Source of the DNA: Lentzea atacamensis
GTDB lineage: Bacteria; Actinomycetota; Actinomycetes; Mycobacteriales; Pseudonocardiaceae
Direction of reading: 5' to 3'
Length of the DNA stretch: 64,000 nucleotides
Assembly: GCF_003269295.1 (NCBI RefSeq)
Contig: NZ_QLTT01000008.1
Coordinates: 186,001 to 250,000 of the forward strand
Position 1 is the first letter of the stretch. The number at the start of each line of letters is the position of its first letter. A program made the position numbers and the translations under genes. Under the pieces are notes generated by a model that saw only the letters and a list, made by a program, of their open reading frames with translations, had not been told where the DNA came from and made no database searches. This document shows, in pieces, positions 24,979 to 34,169 of this stretch.

Positions 24979-26777
24979 CCGGCGCCTCCCCAGAGTTTGC
25001 GGAACAGGCCAGCCAGGTCGTCGCCCAGCGTGTCGACCGTCGAGTCGCGGCACTCGCCACCGGACGCGTCGGTGATGGTCGTCAGGGCGTGGGCCGCGCA
25101 GCTGGCGTCGCCCACCGCGATCACGAAGACGCGAACTCCCTTGCGCCGCACGGCTTCCACCACGTCCTGCCGCGTGTGGGCGCTGGTCGTGTCCTCGCCG
25201 TCGGTCAGGGCGATCACGGCGCTGATGTGGCCGGCGTCGTTCGCGCCCACCCGGTCGACGCTGTCGAGGATCGCCTGGTGCAGCGGAGTGCCGCCGCTGG
25301 GCCGGACCGCGCTGAGGGTGGCCGCGGCGGCGTCGCGGTCGCGGCGGCCCAGCGGGATCACCGGCCTGACCTCGTTGTCGCTGAAGACGGACAGGCCGTA
25401 GGTGTCGCGGGCGCCCATCTGGGTCAGGGCTTTGCGCACGCCGGCCACCGCCACGTCGAAGCGGGTGTCGCCGGTGGCCGTCTGTTCGGTCATCGAGCCG
25501 GACGCGTCGAGGGTCAGCCAGATGCGGCCGTCCCTTTTGGCCTGGTCGTACCTGCGCTGGAACTCGGGCCACGCGGACTCGGGCGGCGCGGCCTCGTCGC
25601 GGTCCAGCGCCAGGCCCGCCTGCACGCCGTGCTCCTCGCGGAACTCGGCGCCCGCGGTCTGCCGCGAGGGGCGCAGGCCGGCGGTGTTCAGCGCGGTCAT
25701 GCCCTCCGCGGTGGTCAGCCAGGCCCGGAACTGTCGCGCCGGTGCGCGGGCCGCGTGGTTGGAGGTGTCCGGGGCGTCCCACTCGACGAGGTTCACCGGG
25801 TAGTCGGCGCGGTAGGTGTCGGACGGGTACAGCGCGATCAGGCAGGGCTCGGCGGGGCAGCTGGTCTTGTTGTGGCGCAGCAACACCTGCTCGGTCGTGA
25901 TCTGCGCGGAGGCGGGGGAGAGCCGCGTGGCCTCGTCGACGCGGCGTTCCACGACGGCCGGCTCCAGCGTCTCGTACAGGGCGTGCGTGGCCAGCCTGGC
26001 GTCGGCCGACGTCAGCGGGTTCTGGCGGCCGATCGGGAGCCCCGTGCCGGCGACCTTGGTCAGCAGCTCGCCCCACTTCTCCGGCGTGCTGGAGACGACG
26101 TCGCGGCCCACGGCGGCGGGCACCGCGAGGACGACGGGGGAGAAGGCGACGGACTCACCCTGCTCGATCCGCACCGCGGAGCCGACGCGGCCGGTGCGGC
26201 GCACCACCTCCGCGGTCTCGGTGGTGGAGTCCGGCAGCCACACGTCCGGGTGCGGGCCGACCTCGCGCAGCGCCTGGGAGGACCACGACGAGCGCAACGC
26301 CAGCGCACCGAGGTTGCCCGGCGCGGAGTACACGTACAGACGCGCGGTGCGGCAGCCGTGGTTGCGCTCCGCCGTGTGCTGCTCGAACCGGCGCGCCACG
26401 TCCCCGATCGCGGGCAGGACGTCCGCCGACGTCAGCACCCGCACCTCGGTCGGTTGCGGGCACCCGAGCAGCAGCACCCGGCCGTACGCGATCACCGGCG
26501 GGGCGGCGAGTGCGATCACCGCGGCCGCGACGACCAGCACCGCGGTGAACACGACCCAGCGCAACCGGATGCGTTTCACCAACCGGTTCAGCTGCTCGAT
26601 CGCGGAGGCCGACAGCACCAGCAGGAACGCGCCGATGCCGTAGAGCACCCAGGACTGCCATGTCGCGAGCGACCCCGTCGCCGCCTCGGACAACAGGTGC
26701 CCGGCGACGGCGGCCAGCATGACCGCGCCCGCGTAGCGCGGCGCTGTGCTCGACCGGCGCTGGTCGACGTCCTCCAT
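24975..26777 (-). CDS. Substrate-binding and VWA domain membrane protein
   Basis: This 600-residue protein has three N-terminal membrane helices (to about residue 105). A type-II periplasmic binding fold follows at ~110-375 (EVRVLTSADVLPAIGDVARR, VWLPDSTTETAEVV). The C-terminal VWA domain has a full metal site (TLDASGSMTEQT, then GTPLHQAI and ALTDGEDTTS). It is the first gene of a coupled operon with a second solute-binding protein. This architecture recurs in actinomycetes, but its role is not established. Confidence 0.88.
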   Translation of the reverse strand: MEDVDQRRSSTAPRYAGAVMLAAVAGHLLSEAATGSLATWQSWVLYGIGAFLLVLSASAIEQLNRLVKRIRLRWVVFTAVLVVAAAVIALAAPPVIAYGRVLLLGCPQPTEVRVLTSADVLPAIGDVARRFEQHTAERNHGCRTARLYVYSAPGNLGALALRSSWSSQALREVGPHPDVWLPDSTTETAEVVRRTGRVGSAVRIEQGESVAFSPVVLAVPAAVGRDVVSSTPEKWGELLTKVAGTGLPIGRQNPLTSADARLATHALYETLEPAVVERRVDEATRLSPASAQITTEQVLLRHNKTSCPAEPCLIALYPSDTYRADYPVNLVEWDAPDTSNHAARAPARQFRAWLTTAEGMTALNTAGLRPSRQTAGAEFREEHGVQAGLALDRDEAAPPESAWPEFQRRYDQAKRDGRIWLTLDASGSMTEQTATGDTRFDVAVAGVRKALTQMGARDTYGLSVFSDNEVRPVIPLGRRDRDAAAATLSAVRPSGGTPLHQAILDSVDRVGANDAGHISAVIALTDGEDTTSAHTRQDVVEAVRRKGVRVFVIAVGDASCAAHALTTITDASGGECRDSTVDTLGDDLAGLFRKLWGGAG

Positions 26778-26798
26778 CCGGCGTCCTCCCCTGAGCGC

Positions 26799-26804
26799 AC
26801 TTTA
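26799..26804 (-). promoter_or_regulatory. Candidate -10 box TAAAGT for the VWA/solute-binding operon
   Basis: On the minus strand TAAAGT is followed by a short leader with the purine-rich GGGGAGGA a few bases before the ATG at 26777. A matching -35 box is not obvious. Confidence 0.35.
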
Positions 26805-26877
26805 GGAGGGGGCACCGACAGTTCTGGGGGAGTTGCGGCTTCTCGCGAGGTCAGCGGTGGAGAACCACTCGTTTGGG

Positions 26878-27675
26878 TCAGTGCCGCCCGGCGCCGGTGT
26901 CCGCCAGCACGCGCACGGCCTCGTCGACCGCCGCGCACCGTGCGCGTCGCACGGCCTCCGACACGGGACGCAGCGCATCGGTCCGCGCCGACATCGCCGA
27001 CGCCGACATCGCGCCACCGGGCGAGTCCGACCTGGCGACGGACAGGATCGCGTCCACCTCGGCAGCCCGCTGCAGCACCCGCAGCGCGCGCGGCGGCATC
27101 GCGTCAGGCCACGGCAGCGAGGAGTGCGCGGCCGCGAGCTCGGCTATCTCGTTGCGCACGTTCGGGCGGTGCTTGGCCACGTCGAGGGACGCCAGCGCGG
27201 CCGTCGCCTCGCGCAGGGCGGCGCCCAGTCCCTGCTCGGCCTCGCCGATCGGGATGTGCTCCAGGCCGTTGGACGACGGCAGGTCGAACACCGTCCACCG
27301 CATCACCCCGTCGGCCACGATCTTCGGCACCAGGCCGACGTGCACGGACGGGATCACGAGCGCCTCACCGGAGCGCAGCGCGCACGTCGAGAGCGGGCCC
27401 TTGCCGCCCAGTCCGCGCACGTCACCCGGTACGGGCAGCACGAGCCGCGCCGAGGTCGCGCCCGCGCGCCGCAGGGACGCGAGCAGCAGGGCGGGGCCCA
27501 CCGGGGCCTCGTCGGGACCGGGCAGGTCGAGCGCCGTTGCGGTGCCGTCGTCGTCGGCCACCACCTCGTGCTGCTCGGCCCACGTGTGCAGGGCGTCGAG
27601 GACGTCGTCGGAGGCGGCCAGACCGTGCAGCCATCCCGACGTCCACACGACCAGCGTGGCACTCGCACAGGACAC
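26878..27675 (-). CDS. Conserved hypothetical protein
   Basis: This 265-residue protein from a GTG at 27675 starts with SATLVVWTSGWLHGLAASDD. It is rich in Ala and Leu, with no signal peptide and no recognisable catalytic motif. It recalls hypothetical proteins common in Pseudonocardiales. It lies 9 bases after the YcxB-like gene on the same strand and may be co-transcribed with it. Confidence 0.75.
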   Translation of the reverse strand: MSCASATLVVWTSGWLHGLAASDDVLDALHTWAEQHEVVADDDGTATALDLPGPDEAPVGPALLLASLRRAGATSARLVLPVPGDVRGLGGKGPLSTCALRSGEALVIPSVHVGLVPKIVADGVMRWTVFDLPSSNGLEHIPIGEAEQGLGAALREATAALASLDVAKHRPNVRNEIAELAAAHSSLPWPDAMPPRALRVLQRAAEVDAILSVARSDSPGGAMSASAMSARTDALRPVSEAVRRARCAAVDEAVRVLADTGAGRH

Positions 27676-27684
27676 CCGACGAGA

Positions 27685-28236
27685 TTACGTTGCCGCGCCC
27701 CGGCTGCCCCACCCGGTGTGCCCGATCCGAGACACCTGCTTCGCGGGGCCGATGTGCTGTTCCAGCAGCGTCCGGAACGACGAGAGGTCCTCATCGGACG
27801 CGAAGGCCCGGTGCGGCACGGACAGCGACGCCGCGCCGTCGTCGAGCGTCTCCAGCACGAAACCCTGCCGCGTCTCGGTCCAGCCGGGCAGCTCCTCCCA
27901 GACGATCTCCTCGCGCACCGAGTTGCCCACGGCCATCCGGAACGAATGGTCGTCCGCGCTGCCCACCACGGTCCGGCTGATCATCTCGTCGGACGAGAAG
28001 CGCCACCACACCGCGACCGGCTCCATGAAGCCGATGACCAGCGCGCACACCAGGCCGAACAGCGCGACGGGGAACATGGCGTCGTCGAAGCCGAACAGCA
28101 GCACGAGCGAGAACCCGCCGAGCACCACCGCGAACCATGGCGCCCACTTGAACATCGGCACCATCGCACGCAGGCTGGCACGCCAGTCCGCGGGCGAGGG
28201 GGCCCACTTGAAATCGACACTGTTGCTCATCACCAC
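27685..28236 (-). CDS. YcxB-like membrane protein
   Basis: This protein of about 183 residues has two adjacent hydrophobic helices near the N-terminus (WFAVVLGGFSLVLLFGF and FPVALFGLVCALVIGF). A C-terminal strand-rich domain with IVWEELPGWTETRQGFVLET and SVPHRAFASDEDLSSFRTLL matches YcxB-like proteins. The function is unknown. Starts GTG 28236, GTG 28233 and ATG 28230 are all possible behind AGGAGA. Confidence 0.75.
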   Translation of the reverse strand: MVMSNSVDFKWAPSPADWRASLRAMVPMFKWAPWFAVVLGGFSLVLLFGFDDAMFPVALFGLVCALVIGFMEPVAVWWRFSSDEMISRTVVGSADDHSFRMAVGNSVREEIVWEELPGWTETRQGFVLETLDDGAASLSVPHRAFASDEDLSSFRTLLEQHIGPAKQVSRIGHTGWGSRGAAT

Positions 28237-28259
28237 GCATTCTCCTGCAGGATGCGGTC

Positions 28260-29883
28260 ATGGGTCTGGGGGATTCAGAAAACAGGAGATTCGCGCGCAG
28301 AACCGTCCTCAAGGGGACGGCCGCGGCGCTCGCCGGACCAGGGGACAGCGCACGCGGCGGTGGACGACCCGGAACAGCGGCTGCTGCAGATGGTGCCCGG
28401 CGGCAACGGCGTGATCTGCACGCTGTACGCCGACGGCCGGTTGAAGTGGTTCAAGCACCTCGGCCGCGACACCGGCACGTACAACTGGGCGGACGGCAAC
28501 GGCCGCGAGATCGGCTCAAGCTGGCAGATCCACCCCCACGGTGCTCATGTCGCAGGACGGCCAGATCTACGTGTTCGGTGGCTGGGACGGCATTTTCTAC
28601 GCGGTGGACGCCCGCGGCGGCATGTACTGGTTCCGCTACTTCGCCGGTGACGGCTCCAACGGGCCGGGCGCGTGGGCGAACAACGGCGACGCGATCCACA
28701 TCGGCACCGGTTTCGACCACGGCTCGTGCGTCGAGCGGTTCGCGGAGAACGGCGTCGTCTACGCGGTGTGGGTCAACAAGGACCACAACCAGCCCGACCG
28801 CGAGCTGCGCTGGTACAAGCTCAGGAACCACACCACGGTCGACCGCGACGGCGTCGTGTGGATCAACGGCAACGGCGCGCTCGTCGGCACGGCTTCACCG
28901 TGACCAGCGCTGCAACTGGCAGACGGACTTCACCGTGCCCGTGGGTTCCTGGGAGTCCGGTTTCCACGTGGTGAAGCTCGAAGGCGCGTACGGAATGCGG
29001 CAGTACATCCCGTTCGTGGTGAAGCCACAGCAGCCTCGGCACAAGGTCGCGCTGCTGCTGCCGTACCTGACGCACAACGCCTACAACCACTGGGGCGGGC
29101 ACTTCCAGTACACGTGGGACGATCGCGCCACCGCATCACCACTCAGCGGCCGTTCGCCGACGCCAACATCGAGGCGCCCGGGTTCATCGACGTCCGGTTC
29201 TACGGCGACTTGCTGCTGCTGAAGTGGTTCTCCGACAACAACGTCGCCTACGACTGCTACCAGGACACGGACCTGCACAACCCGGCCTGGCTGTCGCAGT
29301 ACAAGGTGCTGTTTCCCGCCACGCACCCCGAGTACTGGACGCCGCAGATGCGGGACGCCGTGGAGAACTACCTCGCGGGTGGCGGTCGCGTGATCTACAC
29401 CGGTGGCAACGGCATGTACGAGCGCGTCGACCACCTCGCCCAGGCGGGACCGTACGTGCTGCACTGCAACGTGGACGGCAACCGGTGGCTTTGGCGCGAT
29501 CAGGGCCGGCCGGAGTCGTTGGTGCTCGGCGTGGCGTACGACAGCTACTCCTACATGGACATGCATCCGTACGTGGTGGACGCCGAGCACCCGTTCCTGG
29601 AGGGCACCGGGCTCGCGGTCGGCGACGGGTTCGGCAGGACCGGGTACAACTTCGCGGCCAGCGGCTGGGAGGTCGGCACGCGCGCCGGTGCGGGCGCCGA
29701 GGCACCGGGCGTCGTCCAGTTCGCTCACGGCGTACAGCACCGCGGCGCCGAGATGTGCGTGCTGCCGAAGCCGAACGGCGGATGGGTGTTCAGCGCGGTT
29801 CCCTGTGTTTCAACGGCGCGCTGGCCCATGACCCGCGGATGTCGCGGATTCTCCTGAACGCGATGAACGCCGCTGTTTCGTAG
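28260..29883 (+). pseudogene. Broken tachylectin-like/N,N-dimethylformamidase-like secreted protein
   Basis: The remains can be followed through all three frames. A Tat-type leader (RRFARRTVLKGTAAALAG) is followed by a tachylectin-like repeat domain (LLQMVPGGNGVICTLYADGR, then IYVFGGWDGIFYAVDARGG). Next comes a domain like the large subunit of N,N-dimethylformamidase (KVALLLPYLTHNAYNHWGG, HPEYWTPQMRDAVENYLAGG, ending SLCFNGALAHDPRMSRILL). Frame changes occur near 28345, at the C-run near 28535, near 28895, near 29120 and near 29795. The junction near 28895 also seems to lack part of the linker domain. No intact product is possible. Confidence 0.8.
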
Positions 29884-29925
29884 ACGCTGGAGTCGCTCCA
29901 CGTCGACGGGTCAGGTTCGGTTGCG

Positions 29926-29931
29926 TAGCGT
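29926..29931 (+). promoter_or_regulatory. Candidate leaderless -10 box TAGCGT
   Basis: TAGCGT ends seven bases before the GTG start at 29939, and no Shine-Dalgarno sequence is visible. Confidence 0.35.
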
Positions 29932-29938
29932 CGTCTGC

Positions 29939-31330
29939 GTGACCCAGAACCTGGCCCGCACGGCGGGCGAACTGCGCGCCGCCGGGCACCTGCCGCGCGG
30001 CGTCAAGACCGAGATCAGGGAGAACCTCCTCGCGGCGCTGCGCGAGGGGCGCAACCCGTGGCCCGGCATCGTCGGGTTCGAACGCACGGTGCTCCCGCAG
30101 CTGGAACGCGCGCTGCTGGCCGGCCACGACGTCGTCCTGCTCGGTGAGCGCGGTCAGGGCAAGACCCGGCTGTTGCGCACCCTGATCTCGTTGCTGGACG
30201 AGTGGACCCCCGTCATCGAGGGCTCTGAGCTGGGCGAACACCCGCTCGACCCGATCACGCCCGAGTCGCGGCGCCGTGCTGCCGAGCTGGGCGACGACCT
30301 GCCCGTGGTGTGGCGGCACCGCGACGAGCGTTATGCCGAGAAGCTCGCGACGCCGGACACGTCGGTCGGTGACCTGGTCGGCGACGTCGACCCGGTGAAG
30401 GTGGCCGAGGGCCGCTCGCTGGGCGACCCGGAGACGATCCACTACGGCCTGCTCCCGCGTGCCCACCGCGGCATCATCGCCATCAACGAGCTTCCTGACC
30501 TGGCCGAACGCATCCAGGTCGCACTGCTGAACGTGATGGAGGAGCGCGACATCCAGGTCCGCGGCTACACGCTGCGCCTGCCGCTGGACGTGCTGCTCGT
30601 CGCCACCGCGAACCCCGAGGACTACACGAACCGCGGCCGCATCATCACCCCGCTGAAGGACCGCTTCGGCGCCGAAGTGCGCACGCACTACCCGTTGGAC
30701 ATCGACGCCGAGGTGGACCTGGTCCGCCAGGAAGCCGATCTCGTCGCGGAGGTGGGCGACCACCTGCTGGAGATCATCGCCCGCTTCGTCCGCCACCTGC
30801 GCGAGTCGTCGTCCATCGACCAGCGCTCCGGCGTCTCCGCGCGGTTCGCCGTCGCGGCGGCGGAAACCGTTGCGGCGTCGGCACTGCGCCGTTCCGCGCT
30901 GATCGGCGAGTCCCCGGCCATCGCCCGCCCGATCGACCTGGAGTCGGTCCCGGACGTGCTGCGCGGCAAGCTGGAGTTCGAGGCGGGGGAGGAGGGCCGC
31001 GAGGACGAGGTCCTGGTCCACCTGCTGCGCCGTTCGATCGCCGACACCGCCCGAGCTCGCCTGGCGGGCCTGAACCTGCGCGCGCTGGCCGAGGTCGTCT
31101 CCGACGGCCACCCGGTGGCGACCGGCGACCGCGTGCACGCCGGCGACATCCTGGCCGCGCTGCCGGAACTGCCGATCCTGCACGAGGTGGCCGCCCGCCT
31201 GGGCGCCGGCCCGAAGGACCCGGTGGGCCGCATCGCCTCGGCCGTGGAGCTGGCCCTGGAGTCGCTGTACCTGACCCGCCATCTGGCGAAGGACACGTCC
31301 TCCGACGACGACCGAGCGGTGTACGGATGA
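29939..31330 (+). CDS. Magnesium-chelatase/MoxR-like AAA+ ATPase
   Basis: This 463-residue ATPase has Walker A LLGERGQGKTRLLR, a Walker B region GIIAINELPDLAERIQVALL and sensor LLVATANPEDYTNRGRIITP. It belongs to the BchI-like side of the AAA+ family. It is coupled by an ATGA overlap to a VWA protein, as in chelatase-like or MoxR-VWA pairs that remodel or metallate partner proteins. The target is unknown. The start GTG at 29939 fits the leaderless promoter. Confidence 0.9.
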   Translation: MTQNLARTAGELRAAGHLPRGVKTEIRENLLAALREGRNPWPGIVGFERTVLPQLERALLAGHDVVLLGERGQGKTRLLRTLISLLDEWTPVIEGSELGEHPLDPITPESRRRAAELGDDLPVVWRHRDERYAEKLATPDTSVGDLVGDVDPVKVAEGRSLGDPETIHYGLLPRAHRGIIAINELPDLAERIQVALLNVMEERDIQVRGYTLRLPLDVLLVATANPEDYTNRGRIITPLKDRFGAEVRTHYPLDIDAEVDLVRQEADLVAEVGDHLLEIIARFVRHLRESSSIDQRSGVSARFAVAAAETVAASALRRSALIGESPAIARPIDLESVPDVLRGKLEFEAGEEGREDEVLVHLLRRSIADTARARLAGLNLRALAEVVSDGHPVATGDRVHAGDILAALPELPILHEVAARLGAGPKDPVGRIASAVELALESLYLTRHLAKDTSSDDDRAVYG

Positions 31331-33252
31331 AATACCGCTACGGACGCTGGAGCGGCGGCGCCGACCCGCTGGCGCCGCCGGTGGACCTGCGTGCGGCCGT
31401 GGACGAGCTCGGCCGCGAGATCATGGAGGGCGCCTCACCTTCCTCGGCCCTGCGCGAGCTGCTGCGGCGCGGTGTCGACGGAACACGCGGGCTGGACGAC
31501 CTGACCTCGCGCCTGTGGCAGCGTCGCGCGTCGATCCAGCGCCGCCACCGGCTGGACGGCACGCTGTCCGAGGTTCGCCGGTTGCTGGACGAGGCGTTGT
31601 CGGCGGAGCGCCGCGCGTTGTTCCCGGACCCGTCCGACGACGCGCGCTTCCGCGAGGCCCAGCTCGACGCGCTGCCGCCCGGAACCGCCGCCGCCGTGCA
31701 GGAACTGTCGTCGTACGACTGGCGTTCTCCCGATGCCCGTGCCGCGTTCGAGCAGATCCGCGACCTGCTCGGCCGCGAACTGCTGGACCAGCGCTTCCAG
31801 GGCATGAAGGAGGCCCTGTCCAATGTGGACTCCGACGACGTCCGCCGCATCCAGCGCATGTTGCGCGACCTCAACTCGTTGCTGGAGGCCCACGCCGCCG
31901 GCTCCCCGGACACGCCGCGCCTGTTCGACGAGTTCATGCGCAAGCACGGCGAGTTCTTCCCGGAGAAGCCCCGCAACGTCGACGAGCTGATCGACGCCCT
32001 GGCCGCCCGTTCCGCAGCCGCGCAACGCATGATGAACTCGATGACCGATGCCCAGCGCGCCGAGCTGTCAGCGTTGTCCCAGCAGGCTTTCGGTGGTATT
32101 GGCTCCCAGCTGTCCACTCTGGACTCGCTGCTGCAACGGCTGCGTCCGGGCGAGGACTGGACCTCCTCCGCCCGCTTCCGCGGCCAGGACCCGCTGGGCC
32201 TGGGCGAAGGCGCGCAGGCGATGTCGGACCTCGCCGAGCTGGACGCGCTCGCTGAACAGCTCTCGCAGTCGTATCCGGGTGCGCGCCTGGAGGACATCGA
32301 CCTGGAGGCGCTGGAACGCCAGCTGGGCGCGTCGGCCTCGGTCGATGCCCGCCGGCTGGCGGAGCTGGAGAAAGCCCTGCGGCAGCAGAACATCCTGGAG
32401 CGCGCGCCGGACGGCTCGTTGCGGCTGACGCCCAAGGCGTTGCGGCGCCTGGGCGAGACCGCTCTGCGCGGCGTGGTCGACCAGCTGCGCTCCTCGCAGG
32501 GTTCCCGCGACACGGTGTCCGCCGGTGCCGCGGGCGAGCTGATGGGTTCCACCCGTCCCTGGCAGTTCGGCGACACCGAACCCTGGGACGTGCCGCGAAC
32601 CCTGCGCAACGCCGTACTGCGCTCCGGCTCGATGTCCTTGGACGTAGTAGATCTGGAGGTTTCGGAGACCGAACACCGCACGCGCGCGGCCGTCGCTCTG
32701 TGCGTGGACACCTCCTGGTCGATGGTGCAGGACGGCCGTTGGGTACCGATGAAGCGCACGGCCTTGGCGCTACATCACCTCGTGCGCACCCGTTTCCGCA
32801 CCGACGCCCTTCAGCTCGTGACGTTCGGGCGCTACGCCGAGGCCGTGGACATCGGTCAGCTGACCGCCCTGGAGGGTGTGTGGGAGCAGGGCACGAACCT
32901 GCACCACGCGCTGCTGCTGGCGGGCCGCCATGTCCGCCGTCATCCCGATGCGCAGCCTGTGGTGCTGGTCGTGACCGATGGTGAGCCGACCGCGCACCTG
33001 GAGCCTGAGGGTGACGCGGAGTTCAACTATCCGCCGCTGCCTCGGACGTTGACGAAGACGCTGAACGAGGTGGACTCGCTGGCCCGGCTCGGGGCGACGA
33101 TCTCGGTGTTCAAGCTGGGTGATGACCCGCGGTTGGCCGCGTTCGTCGACATCGTGGCTCGGCGGGGTGGTGGGCGTGTGGTGTCGCCGGATGAGGATGG
33201 GCTGGGTGCTGCGGTGGTCAGCGACTACTTGAGGTCTCGGCGGCGCCGCTGA
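31327..33252 (+). CDS. VWA domain protein partner of the AAA+ ATPase
   Basis: This 641-residue soluble protein has a long helical N-terminal region (about 400 residues, with many Arg/Glu/Leu-rich segments). A C-terminal VWA domain follows with the metal site ALCVDTSWSMVQDG and VLVVTDGEPTAHLE. It has no signal or membrane helix. It resembles the VWA partners of BchI-like ATPases, and the start overlaps the ATPase stop, so the two should form one complex. Confidence 0.9.
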   Translation: MKYRYGRWSGGADPLAPPVDLRAAVDELGREIMEGASPSSALRELLRRGVDGTRGLDDLTSRLWQRRASIQRRHRLDGTLSEVRRLLDEALSAERRALFPDPSDDARFREAQLDALPPGTAAAVQELSSYDWRSPDARAAFEQIRDLLGRELLDQRFQGMKEALSNVDSDDVRRIQRMLRDLNSLLEAHAAGSPDTPRLFDEFMRKHGEFFPEKPRNVDELIDALAARSAAAQRMMNSMTDAQRAELSALSQQAFGGIGSQLSTLDSLLQRLRPGEDWTSSARFRGQDPLGLGEGAQAMSDLAELDALAEQLSQSYPGARLEDIDLEALERQLGASASVDARRLAELEKALRQQNILERAPDGSLRLTPKALRRLGETALRGVVDQLRSSQGSRDTVSAGAAGELMGSTRPWQFGDTEPWDVPRTLRNAVLRSGSMSLDVVDLEVSETEHRTRAAVALCVDTSWSMVQDGRWVPMKRTALALHHLVRTRFRTDALQLVTFGRYAEAVDIGQLTALEGVWEQGTNLHHALLLAGRHVRRHPDAQPVVLVVTDGEPTAHLEPEGDAEFNYPPLPRTLTKTLNEVDSLARLGATISVFKLGDDPRLAAFVDIVARRGGGRVVSPDEDGLGAAVVSDYLRSRRRR

Positions 33253-33416
33253 CGGTTCGTGCCGCCGCTGAGGCTTGCCGGAGGTGGTGGCGGTTCCACT
33301 CGGACGAGTGAAACCTGTCCGGATCCACGCCCGGCACCGTCTGTTGGATGTCACGAAATCATGGTCATCTTTCTCCCGCAGAGAGGTGGAACGCGGGGGC
33401 CGGGGAACGGATAGCG

Positions 33417-33779
33417 ATGGTGCCGCTCCACAGGTTCGTCCTCGCCGCGGTGCTGAGCGGCGTGCCGTCGACCGTCCATGCGCTGGCGACCGGCGACGAC
33501 CCGTTGCGCGCGACCAGGGCCGCCGGTTCGCTGGTGGGTGGCGGTGCCGGCGCGGGTGTGGTGGTCCATCTGGCCGTGTCGGCGTGGTGGGCGTTCGTGC
33601 TGACGCGGCTCCGGGTGCGGGGTGTGGTCGGCGGGGCGGTGGCAGGGTTGCTGATCGCGGCCCTGGATCTGGAGGTCATCGGGCGGCGCAACTCACAGAT
33701 CCGTGCGCTGCCGAAGGTGCCGCAGTGGCTGGACCACGTGGCGTTCGGGGTCCTCGTGGCGGCACGCGGCCCGAGGTGA
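33417..33779 (+). CDS. Small membrane protein
   Basis: This 120-residue protein from the ATG at 33417 has three hydrophobic segments (FVLAAVLSGVPSTVHAL, GAGAGVVVHLAVSAWWAFVL, VVGGAVAGLLIAALDLEVIG). Actinobacterial proteins of this type are annotated only as hypothetical membrane proteins. It lies alone downstream of the VWA gene, with a 164-base gap in which nothing was seen. Confidence 0.65.
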   Translation: MVPLHRFVLAAVLSGVPSTVHALATGDDPLRATRAAGSLVGGGAGAGVVVHLAVSAWWAFVLTRLRVRGVVGGAVAGLLIAALDLEVIGRRNSQIRALPKVPQWLDHVAFGVLVAARGPR

Positions 33780-34169
33780 CCGTTCGATCGCTCGGGCGGA
33801 TGGCCGGCGAGCCTTGGCGGGCGAGTCGGCGCGGGCGGCTCAGGTGCGTGGGTCGGCCAATCTGGATGCACGGCCAGCTTGGGGTGATCGGGTTGGCGAG
33901 GATGGGTGGGGCCGGTCGGGCTGGCCGGCAGTCTGGATGTGCGGTCTGGTTGGGGTGATCGGGTCCGCTCGGGTGCGTGGGTCGGTCCGGATCGCGGGTC
34001 GGCCCAGGCGCGTGGGGCCGCTCGTGTGCGAGGGCAACTCGGCGCGGGCGGCTCAGGTGCGTGGGTCGGCTCAGGTGCGTGGGTCGGCTCAGGCGTGTGG
34101 GTCGGCTCAGGCGTGTGGGTCGGCTCAGGCGTGTGAGTCGGCTCGGGTCGGGTCGGCTTCGCGCGTGGG
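33780..34169. other. Gene-free repeat-rich intergenic region
   Basis: This stretch of 390 bases contains open frames on both strands only because of its GC-rich repeats. It holds a tandem 18-base array (34050-34157). A TCTGGATG...TGGGGTGATCGGG unit appears twice in 33860-33965. A 32-base block at 33826-33857 recurs exactly at 34039-34070. I see no promoter or terminator of note. Confidence 0.7.
34050..34157. repeat. Tandem 18-base repeat, about six copies
   Basis: GGCTCAGG(T/C)G(C/T)GTGGGTC recurs at exact 18-base steps starting at 34050, 34068, 34086, 34104, 34122 and 34140. The last copy has drifted (GGCTCGGG). Because the period is a multiple of three, it gives a false six-residue peptide repeat when read through. 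It is probably a minisatellite formed by slippage. Confidence 0.85.

Noticed and set aside
25089..27980. A 963-codon plus-strand frame across the VWA operon
   Set aside because: It covers parts of two well-supported minus-strand genes and has no domain of its own.
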